Source: Eunapius fragilis (taxonomy: Eukaryota > Porifera > Demospongiae > Spongillida > Spongillidae). From it: a stretch of 64,000 nt of DNA. The notes below the pieces were generated by a model. It did no database searches, was not told where the DNA came from, and saw only the letters and a program-made list of their open reading frames with translations. Where the stretch lies: contig OY811973.1 of the NCBI GenBank assembly GCA_963681505.1, positions 5,738,128-5,802,127 on the forward strand. Reading direction: 5' to 3'. Of this stretch, positions 54,985 through 64,000 are shown piece by piece; position 1 is the stretch's first letter; every line of letters starts with the position of its first letter. A program made the translations under genes and the position numbers.

Positions 54985-57900
54985 CTGCATGGAATCCGCA
55001 AAGTAGTGCCGTAAACCAACTCAGCTGCACTGCAACCAATGTCATGTTTTACTGATGTACGAATACCCAACAAAACAACAGGTAGAATATCAACCCAGTA
55101 GCTACCGCTATGAGCCCTGACAGCAGCCTTAAGCTGGCGGTGAAAACGTTCTACCAGACCATTTGCTTGCGGATGATAAGCTGTGGTTCTAATGTGATGG
55201 GAACCCAAAAGTTTCATCAACTCAGTCCATAGGGAGGATTCAAATGGTTGTCCGCGGTCCGTAGTTATTGTAGACGGGACACCAAAGCGTGCAACCCAAC
55301 CACTAACAAATGCCTGTGCCACCGTTACAGCAGTAATGTCCAGAAGGGGAAAAGCTTCTGGCCAGCGAGTAAAACGATCAATGACCGTGAGTAAATAGGA
55401 GAACCCTTTTATACAAGGAAGTGGACCAACTAAATCCAGGTGTATGGCCGAAAATCTAGCATCAGGAAGTGCAAAAGTGGGAAGGGGTGTCCATGTGTGA
55501 CGCTGCACTTTCGATCTCTGACAGGAAAGACAAGCACGAGTCCATGCACGCAAGTCTGTATTCATTCCAGGCCAAACGAAACGGGCTGTGATGAGCCGCT
55601 GAGTTGCTCTGATGCCAGGATGTGCCATAGAGTGCAAGGCCTCAAAAACAGCACGTCTCATTGCTGTAGGTACAAAGGCCGTGGAGTGCCAGTGGAAACA
55701 TCGCAGATATGCTAGAGTCTGCCATGGGCAAGGGAACCGCCTTCAGCACCAATGAAGTAGATCCGCTAGTGGTGCCATCCTTCAAATGCTGCAGTTCAAG
55801 ATCAGTCAACTGTATTGCTGCCATGTCGACTAGGTCCACTCCAGGCTGTTGAGCCACATGGAATGCAGAAACTTCCAAGCGTGACAAGGCGTCAGCTGCA
55901 CGGTTGTCAGAGCCCTTCACATAACGAATGTCTGAGATAATTTGGGAGATAAAATCCAGATGACGGATCTGCCGGGAGTGTAGTCTGTAGAACTGGAGGT
56001 CAGAGCATAAGTTAGTGGTCTGTGGTCAGTCAAAATGAAAAACTCGCGACCTTCCAAGAAATGACGAAAATGTTTCAGAGCCAGATAAATGGCTAACAAC
56101 TCACGATCAAAGGTGCTGTAACGTGTTTCTGCCGGTTGCAATGCCTTGGAGAAATAAGCTATGGGATGCCAAACATGACCTGAATATTGTTGCAATACTG
56201 CTCCAACAGCTGAATCTGATGCATCCGATATGACACAAGTAGGAGCATCAAGTTTAGGGTGGAAGAGCATTGCTGCCTTAGCCAGGGAAGCTTTGGCAGA
56301 CGTAAAAGCTGCTGTAGCATCTGTGGACCATTGTAGCTCATTTGCAGTACCCTTAGATAACATAGAGTTCAAGGGTTGCAGAATTCGGGCGCAATTCGGA
56401 ATGAAACGGTGATAGAAATTAACTAATCCCAGAAACTCTCGAAGTTTAGTCTTGGTACGAGGCACAGGGAAATGTTGCAAGGCCTCAACTCTTTCTGGAA
56501 GAGGTTGAATACCATCCTGACTGACCTTGTGACCAAGGAACTCAAGCTCCGCAACCCCAATCCTACATTTAGAGGGGTTGATAACAACTCCATAATGCTG
56601 AAAACGCTTGAGGATCTCTCGAAGATGTTGTTGATGCTCCTCTGGGGAATGGCTAGCAATGAGCACATCATCTATGTAGGCATAGCAGAAGTGTAGACCA
56701 CGGAGTACCTCATCGATGAATCTTTGAAATGTTTGTGCAGCGTTACGGAGACCAAAAGGCATACGAAGAAACTCGAATAAGCCAAAGGGCGTTGTGACAG
56801 CAGTTTTGGGAATAACTGGTGATACGCACGAACAAGATCGAGTTTTGAAAAAATGGTTGCTCCACAAAGTGTAGCTGTGAAGTCTTGGATGTGCGGAATA
56901 GGGTAACGGTCAGGAACTGTTACATTATTGAGTGCTCTGAAATCTCCACATGGACGCCAATCACCAGATGATTTCTTGGGAACCATGTGCAGAGGAGACG
57001 CCCAACTGCTGGATGAAGGACAAATGATGCCAAGCTGCAGCATGTGTTCAAACTCCTGACGAGCAATACGCAGACGTTCGGGGGCTAACCGACGCGGCTT
57101 GGCATGGACAGGAGGTCCAGTTGTTGTGATATGGTGCAGTACACTATGCTTGACAGGTAACTGGTCCTGAAAGGGTTGAGTGACTGAAGGAAATTCTTGA
57201 AGTATGGCTACGTAGACAGAAGGGGCGTCAAATAACACAGTAAGCTTAGCAGAAAGTTCATTACTGGAGCTGCCTTTAACCACACCTTGAATTGTTGAGT
57301 GGACAAGCTGATGATGCTTCATATCTATACAGTAAAGCCACAATGCTGTAGGAAATCAGCTCCCAAAATTGGATTCTTGACTGCAGCAATGATGAAAGTC
57401 CATGGTAGTGACTGTTGCAAGCCAAGGTTCAGCACTATATGACGCTTGCCATAAGTGAAAATAGTAGAATTATTTGCTGCCTGTAAAACCAAGTCACTTT
57501 TGTGCTGCAGGTCAGACTGATTCGGAGGTAGAACACTAATATCAGCACCTGTATCAATAAGAAAATGAAAATTACTTTGTATGTCCACTACATAGAAAAG
57601 GCGACTACGAATTTGGCCAACAGCACCTGTCGCCGTTAGTGGTCGGCCACGAAGTTTCCCGCCTGAGCACAAGGTGGCTTGCACTTACGAGCTGAATCGC
57701 CAAAACGATAGTGATACCAGCAGAGAGCAGGAGGCTCTGTCGCTAATGCGCCACGTTTTTGACGCATAGGAGATTCTTTCCATTGCTTGGCCGTAGAAAC
57801 TCGCTGGACCTGGCTCTTGAGATCACAGACTTCTGCCTTGAGTTGCGTAATACTGCGTGTAAGCTTTGCTCTGAGGAAATAACGCCCGAAACCGTGGTCG

Positions 57901-58474
57901 TGGAAGGACTTGCTGCGGCTTCAACCATGCGGTCCGCCCGTTCCGCCAACTGTTGCAGCGTTAAATCAGTGTCAAGAGACGCTAACGCTACCCGCACACT
58001 CGATGGCAGTCGTTGGAGGAACAATTCACGAAAGAGCCGTCTGCTTCCCTTGCTGTGTCTCCCAACAACAACTGTAATCGCCTAAGAAGCCTAGTAGGTT
58101 TGAGATCTCCCAACTCTTGCTGGTTGCTAAGTAGATGCTGAAGGCGACAACGTTCGGACTGAGAAGTTCGTTCAATCAACGCTTGACGTAAGTTGTCGTA
58201 CGGGTCATCAGAAGGCCGAGGGCTGATAATGAGGTCACGCACCTCTGTAGCCACCTCTGGAGACAAGGAAGCGACGACATAGTCGAACTTAGTCGTCTGT
58301 GCGGATATCTTTCGTGTCTGAAATTGCGCTTCAACTTGAGCGAACCATAAGCGCGGGTCCCCACTCCAAAAGGGAGGCAGCTTGATGCTAACTGTCGAGA
58401 CTGGGGTAGATTCGCTCGGTCCAGAAAGAGAAGCGTCTTCCTTAAACATAGCCTGCTCACGTCAGGGTCACCAA
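54985..58474 (-). mobile_element. Ty3/gypsy retroelement fossil B
   Basis: Read right to left: a gag-like region (LPPFWSGDPRLWFAQVEAQF), retropepsin (FLIDTGADISVLPP), reverse transcriptase ([18 protein letters not shown]), RNase H (LTDHRPLTYAL), and integrase with zinc part ([14 protein letters not shown]) and core ([25 protein letters not shown]). It is nearly complete in content but broken, with about five breaks. Terminal repeats were not identified. A MITE (58475-58652) lies exactly at its gag-side edge. Confidence 0.8.
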
Positions 58475-58652
58475 CACAGGGAAAAAAATCGTGTTCCGGA
58501 CCTTGGATTTTAACCTATCGACCTTGGGATCTGTTCCATCAAACGTATTCAAAGGGCCTATAGCTAAGATAACAGTGAATACATTTGATGGAACAGATCC
58601 CAAGGTCGATAGGTTAAAACCCAAGGTCCGGAACACGATTTTTTTCCCTGTG
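58475..58652. mobile_element. CACAGGG-end MITE, subfamily A, 178 bp
   Basis: The ends are CACAGGGAAAAAAATCGTGT and its inverse. CAA lies at 58472-58474 and 58653-58655. The arms are almost perfect over about 75 bp (CCTATCGACCTTGGGATCTG), so it is young. The 3-bp duplication and CAC ends fit a CACTA-type origin. Confidence 0.85.
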
Positions 58653-58655
58653 CAA

Positions 58656-59180
58656 TATGAACGTTCACCAAAAGATTAATTCGTACACGTGACAATTCAT
58701 ACTAAAGTACACCGTGATGATGTAGTAGTAGGCATCAGGCGCATCGCTGGCAAGGGTATCATCAGTATATATTACCTCTGGTATCATATAACGCGTGGTA
58801 ACGGGTCACACGTTACGACATATTGGCGACGAGGGTAATTTGGACACTTCTCGTGTCATGGCTAAACATAGACTCGTACCCAGACGTAGGCGAATTTCCC
58901 TGGCATTAGCGACAGATTCTGCGCTACCAATCAGATGCGGGCAGTCATGTGAGTCATGTGATAAGGTAAACAAATGGCGATATAATCACATCATTTGTAT
59001 ATTACCATCGATTCTGGTACACAGCCAATTTTTTACAACCTGTATAAGGACGGATTTCCCAACAGAGAATGTACCTGGTACGATATGATCATATTCATGG
59101 TTATATCAAACCTCTATTGGGAAATTCACAGGTTGTAAAAATTTTTGCTGTTACTGACACTGCTAATAAAACCGCTTTTT
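58656..59180. other. No gene recognised
   Basis: An open frame (58795-59088, +) crosses most of it without a known domain. A short inverted pair, TTTACAACCTGT and ACAGGTTGTAAA, lies at about 59032 and 59128. Confidence 0.4.
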
Positions 59181-59189
59181 GTCCCCCAA

Positions 59190-60330
59190 AAAGTTTCCCC
59201 CCGGACAGAATCCGCTAGGACACAATCCGCTAGGACACAATCCGCTAGCGGCGGATTCTGTCCGGGGGGACACAATCCGCTAGCGGACTCTGTCCGGGGT
59301 TAGTCTCGTCTCCAGACCCAGATTCCCAACAGCGACGGGTGGATTACATCACCGCTACGTGGAAAGTGGGTCTGGGAAATAAGAACGACGTACTTGTTCC
59401 GAGCGTCCCAAAACATTGGGACGGATGTGTATATACGTAATGACGCTGACGTAACCTTAATAACACATGCAAGTTGCAGATAACCTGATTTCAAGTGGAA
59501 GGTGTGGTTCAATTAGACATCGAAGTGGGAATGTGCGAGCAAGATACACATATTCAGGAGGTGATTTTGCGCGCGGTTCAATGGGTAGGATTTGCTGATC
59601 CACGTCCGCAACAAATGGAGGCAATTATAACCTTCATGCAAGGAAAAGATGTTTTCGTCAGTTTGCCAACTGGATACGGCAAATCGCTAATATATTCAGT
59701 GCTCGTACGACGAATTGCTTGGCTGTAGTGGAAGCATATTAGTATAGGTGTATGTAGTTTGCCTTGTGGTTCACAGGCCTTATCTATAGACAATCTACAG
59801 ATGCAGCTGCATTATATATATATATATATAGTCACTGGTGTATCTGTAGATCATATCCATTGCACCAACCAGGCTGCTGCAGCTGCTTGGGGCTCCATGA
59901 GCCATATCATTCATGGCTGCCTATTCCACTACCCGCATGGTAATTGAGATCAGGAGCAACCTCTTATAAGGTACAAAGAATTGTACATGAGTGATTAAAA
60001 GCGTTGTTATACACTCAAGATAATTGTTCTTTGTAAATTTAGAGACCTGTTTTGCATATATACATAACACGCGTAGTAATATCATGCGGAAATGATAGCG
60101 CTTATTGCTTTCTAATTGTGCGAGATTAGTTCTAAAGTTAGATTGCCGTACTATTTTTGGACATAAACATTGAGGGACGCTCGGAACAAGTGCGTCGTTC
60201 TTATTTCCCAGACCCACTTTCCACGTAGCGGTGATGTAATCCACCCGCAGCTGTTGGGAATCTGGGTCTGGGGACGAGACTAGTCCGGGGTGACACAATC
60301 CGCCAGCGGATTCTGTCCGGGGGGGGGCAT
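59190..60330. mobile_element. Inverted-repeat unit enclosing a RecQ exon
   Basis: Arms at about 59298-59415 and 60170-60293 are complements over about 118 bp (GTCTCGTCTCCAGACCCAGA ... GTTCCGAGCGTCCC) with few mismatches. Outside each arm are CCGGACAGAATCCGCTAG-type units, tandem on the left (59195-59290). It is either a single non-autonomous transposon or two inverted copies of one repeat. The RecQ-like exon lies between the arms. Confidence 0.55.
59495..59701 (+). CDS. RecQ-type helicase, N-terminal exon (partial)
   Basis: The frame reads RAVQWVGFADPRPQQMEAII, then TFMQGKDVFVSLPTGYGKSL and IYSVL. F-x-x-x-R-x-x-Q is the Q-like motif 0 and LPTGYGKS the Walker A of RecQ-family DNA helicases, which unwind DNA with ATP. 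A donor-like GTACGACG follows VL; without splicing, a stop comes nine codons later. The DEAH box and remaining motifs were not found downstream, so it is a partial gene. RecQ-like genes of this kind are highly multiplied in some sponges and cnidarians (general knowledge). The location inside inverted repeats suggests capture or spread by an element. Confidence 0.6.
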
Positions 60331-60489
60331 GTTCTGACCCCGTTGAAGTTAGCCGCACATTCAGCCTCACATTCTTCGGCCGCCAAGCAATTATCACTTA
60401 CAATTGGGCTATACGGCTAATGATAATCATTTCGTTTTGAATATTCATTGTTGTGTATCCATAGCATATCATATAGGTTTGTATTTGCA

Positions 60490-60649
60490 GTTATGGGGGC
60501 AATGTGTGGGTGAGGACATGCGAAACAGCCGCTTCTCGGGTTGTATCAAACTTGGTCGTTATAAGAGCGGTGATAGTCTGAAAAGGGAATCACCGAATGA
60601 GTACTCGAATGTAGCTTACTACGATGAATTAATTTGTCATTTGAAATAA
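60490..60649 (+). CDS. Orphan C-terminal exon-like frame
   Basis: After TATTTGCAG the frame reads LWGQCVGEDMRNSRFSGCIK, LGRYKSGDSLKRESPNEYSN and VAYYDELICHLK, then a stop. Its composition looks like real protein. It might be the last exon of the RecQ-like gene upstream, but no family is recognised and the link is a guess. Confidence 0.3.
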
Positions 60650-60929
60650 TTTGTCATACTAAAACTGACGCGACAGCGTTAATATCGCTTTCTACCTCTA
60701 TTATGAAAAGTGAGATTTCTGATACCTGTATATTAAATCATACTGTTATATAGTAAGACCATTATTCCGATATATACATAACATATCCAGGCACTTCTGT
60801 AATGGCCATGCAGTCTCTATCAACTCTGTTGAGTTGTTGAAAAGCTCGTGCATGATGTTGTGTGCGATATTCAGATTGAGTTTGTCCCATCAGTAAATTT
60901 CTTATCCTTGGCTACGATATGATGCTCAA

Positions 60930-61350
60930 GGCATAGAACTGACATCACATATATATTTATGGGATGTGGAGCCCAATGCAACGTGTAGTTCCCCAATGCC
61001 TGACCAATGTGTAACCCCCAAATGAAACAATTCACATATAATCTTCACTGAAGATGGATGCCACCCTTTGTTAAGTTCTAAAGCAGATCCAGACATTCTG
61101 ATGACAATTCCCTGTTCCCACAGGGAAGGTGTGTACATGTGAGGATGAACCCAATGCCACGCGTAGTTCCCCAATGCCTGCATGACCAACTTGTGAGTGA
61201 CCCACAAATGAAATTATTCCCATCTCATCTTCACTGAAGATGGATGCCATTAAGTTTTAAAGCAGATCCACACATTCTGATGACAGTTCCCTGTTCCCAC
61301 AGGGTTGGCGTGTACATGTGAGGATGGGAAACACTATGCCATGGCTAGTT
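60930..61350 (-). repeat. Satellite, inverted block (about 2 units)
   Basis: Two and a fraction units of the satellite described at 61640-64000, in the opposite orientation (contains CCCCAATGCCTG and TCTTCACTGAAGATGGATGC). About 290 bp of unrelated sequence separate the blocks. Confidence 0.85.
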
Positions 61351-61639
61351 CCTGGATGCAGTCTCCTTCCTGGGACCATCTTTACAATGGCCTACTGTGA
61401 CAATGCTTTAAAGGATAACCAAGTAATCGTAATCTGAATGGTGATGCAAGACCAATGTTTGGAATATGCAAAACAATGATACATTACATTTCAGTACATG
61501 TTGATGCTTTTAAAAACCTGGATTCGTGAGCATGTGTTAGTTGAAAGGTTTGGTGTGTAGGTATTAATAGATGAAATCTGAGAAGTTACTAAGAACAATT
61601 GCTAAAGTGTTGTAATTTATTAGCAGAATATCTGGATCT

Positions 61640-64000
61640 GTTTTAGAAATTACAGAGGTGGTGTCCATCTTCAGTGAAGGTATGTGAATGATTTCATTTG
61701 GGGGTCCCTCACAAGTCAGCCAGGCATTAGGGAACTATGCGTGGCGTTGGGTTCCCCATCCTCACATGTACACACCTACTCTGTGGGAACAGGGTTCTGT
61801 CATCAGAATGTCTGTATCTGCTTTAGAACTCACAGAGGTGGCGTCCATTTTCAGTGAAGATGATATGTGAATAATTTCACTTGGGGTTCACTCACAAGTC
61901 GGCCAGGTATTTGGGAACTACGCATGGCGTTGGGTTCCCCAACCTCACACATACACATATACCCTTTGGGAACAGGGGTTGTCATCAGAATGTCTGGATC
62001 AGCTTTAGAACGCACAGAGGTGGCATCCATCTTCAGTGAAGATGATATGTGAAAAATTTCATTTGGGGTACACTCACAAGTGAGCCAGGCATTGGAAAAC
62101 TACGCATGGCGTTAGGTTCCCCATCCTCACATGTACACAACTACCCTGTGGGAACAGGGTACTGTCATCAGAATGTCTGTATCTGCTTTAGAACTTACTA
62201 AGTGTGGCATCCATCTTCAGTGATAATGATATGTTAATAATTTCATTTGGGGGTCACTGACAAGTTGGCCAGGCATTGGGAACTATGCGTGGCATTGGGT
62301 TCCCCATCCCCACATGTACACACCTACCCTGTGGAAACAGGGAACTGTCATCAGAATGTCTGGATCTGCTTTAGAACTTACATAGGTGGCATCCATCTTC
62401 AGTGAAGATTATATGTGACAAATTTCAATTGGGGTACACTCACAAGTTAGCCAGGCATTGGAAAATTACGCGTGGCGTTGGATTCCCTACTCTCACATGT
62501 ACACACCTACCCTGTAATCACAGGGAAATGTCATCAGAATGTCTGGATCCACTTTAGAAGTTACAGAGGTGGCATCCATCTTCAGTGAAGATGATATATG
62601 AAAAATTTCATTTGGGGTACACTCACAAGTGAGCCAGGCATTGGAAAACTATGCGTGGCGTTAGGTTTCCCCATCCTCACATGTACACAAATACCCTGTG
62701 GGAACAGGGAACTGTCATCAGAATGTCTGGATCCACTTTAGAACTTACAGAGGTGGCATCCATCTTCAGTGAAGATAATTTCATTTGGGGGTTACTCACA
62801 AGTTGGTGAGGCATTGGGGAACTACGCGTGGCGTTGGGTTTCCTATCCTCACATGTACACACCTACCCTGTGTAAATATGGAACTGTCATCAGAATGTCT
62901 GGATCTGCTTTAGACCTTACAGAGGTGTCATCCATCTTCAGTGAAAATTATGTGTGAATAATTTCATTTGGGGGTCACTCACATGTTGGCCAGGCATTGG
63001 GGAACTACGCGTGGCGTTGGGTTCCCCAACCTCGCACATACACACCTACCCTGTGGGAACAGGGAACTGTCATCAGAATGTCTGTATCTGCTTTATAACT
63101 TACATAGGTGGCATCCATCTTCAGTGAGGATAGTTTCATTTTGAGGGCACTCACAATTTGGTCAGGCATTGGGGAACTACCCGTGGCATTGGGTTCCCCA
63201 TCCTCACATGTACACACTTACCCAGTGGGAACAGGGAACTGTCATCATAATGTCTGGATCCACTGTAGAACTTACAGAGGTGGCATCCATCTTCAGTGAG
63301 GATAGTTTCATTTTGAGGTCACTCACAAGTTGGTCAGGCATTGAGGAACTACGCGTGGCGTTGGGTTCCCCATCATCACGTGTACACACTTACCTAGTGG
63401 GAACAGGGAACTGTCATCACAATGTCTGGATCCGCTTTAGAACTTACAGAGGTGGCATCCATCTTCAGTTAAGATGATAGGTGAATAATTTCATTAGGGG
63501 GTCGCTCACAAGTTGGTCAGGCATTGTGGAACTACGCGTGGCGTTGGGTTCCTCATCCTCACATGTACACACCTACCCTGTGGGAACAGGGAACTGTCAT
63601 TAAAATGTCCGGATCCACTTTAGAACTTACAGAGGTGGCATCCATCTTCAGTTAAGATAATTTCATCATTTGGGGGTCACTCACAAGTTGGTCAGGCATT
63701 GGGGAACTATGCATGGCGTTGGGTTCCTCATCCTCACATGTACACACCTACCCTGTGGGAACAGGGAACTGTCATTAAAATGTCCGGATCCACTTTAGAA
63801 CTTACAGAGGTGGCATCCATCTTCAGTTAAGATAATTTCATCATTTGGGGTCACTCACAAGTTGGTCAGGCATTGGGGAACTACGCGTGGCGTTGGGTTC
63901 CTCATCCTCACATGTACACACCTACCCTTTGTGAATACGAACTGTCATCAGAATGTCTAGATCTGCTTTAGAACTTACAGAGGTGGCATCCATCAGTGAA
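61640..64000 (+). repeat. Satellite array, 170-187-bp unit, about 14 copies
   Basis: Landmarks recur in every unit: ACAGAGGTGGCATCCATCTT, TTTCATTTGGGGGTCACTCA, GGGAACTACGCGTGGCGTTG, CCTCACATGTACACACCTAC and CTGTCATCAGAATGTCTGGA. Unit length varies by small insertions (for example TCATCATTT at 63664). The array runs off the right edge of the window. Short open frames on both strands (NYAWRWVPHPHMYTPTLWEQ and its like) are repeat translation. Confidence 0.9.

Noticed and set aside
48540-58474. Long terminal repeats for the two gypsy fossils
   Set aside because: No pair of direct repeats was seen at either fossil's edges by eye, so no ends are claimed.
60930-64000. Tandem gene family encoding small proteins
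   Set aside because: Frames change between units and strands; the conserved object is DNA, not protein.

Overview
The window is eukaryotic nuclear DNA, most likely from an early-branching animal such as a sponge. Host genes are intron-rich with very short introns (about 45-70 bp), and animal-type genes sit among many DNA transposons, MITEs and minisatellites. The sponge assignment is an inference from gene style and transposon content. Species cannot be read from the sequence.

Host-like genes are few. The best is a complete multi-exon STRA6-type retinol/RBP-receptor homologue (41704-45417, +, about 680 residues). Just upstream are the first exons of an ADAR/ADAT1-family adenosine deaminase (39047-40130, +). 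Two exons of an ankyrin-repeat protein lie at 5830-6340 (+). A RecQ-type helicase first exon (59495-59701, +) lies between inverted repeats. Ser/Pro-rich exon-like frames (3759-4312) and several orphan exon-like frames are weaker.

Most of the window is mobile DNA. At 7347-12750 an ISL2EU/Harbinger-type transposon carries a THAP-DDE transposase on the + strand and a SWIM-YqaJ nuclease-PHD protein on the - strand. It is inserted at TATA in an older dispersed repeat whose uninterrupted copy is at 2041-2243. At 18516-25338 a Tc1/mariner/IS630-type transposon has inverted repeats of about 1.05 kb that contain the 5' end of its own transposase gene. Its right arm is split by a piggyBac-type element (21863-25065, TTAA duplication) in which most of the transposase is replaced by a 24-bp minisatellite of about 75 copies. 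Other elements are hAT-type copies with 5-bp duplications (11799-12256, 15817-16577), a TA-flanked element (29112-30255), three copies of one hairpin MITE family (6581, 34869, 41147), four CACAGGG-ended MITEs (40644, 48068, 52184, 58475) and fragments of a restriction-like-endonuclease LINE (31.2, 46.3 and 47.8 kb). Two broken Ty3/gypsy fossils lie on the - strand (48.5-51.6 kb and 55.0-58.5 kb).

Simple and tandem repeats are prominent: a TTC tract (12869-13309) followed closely by a GGT/GGGGA minisatellite (13632-14511), a 45-bp minisatellite (35322-36216), and a 170-187-bp satellite that changes orientation and runs off the right end (60930-64000). No rRNA, tRNA or CRISPR array was recognised. 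All coordinates of introns and element ends were read by eye.
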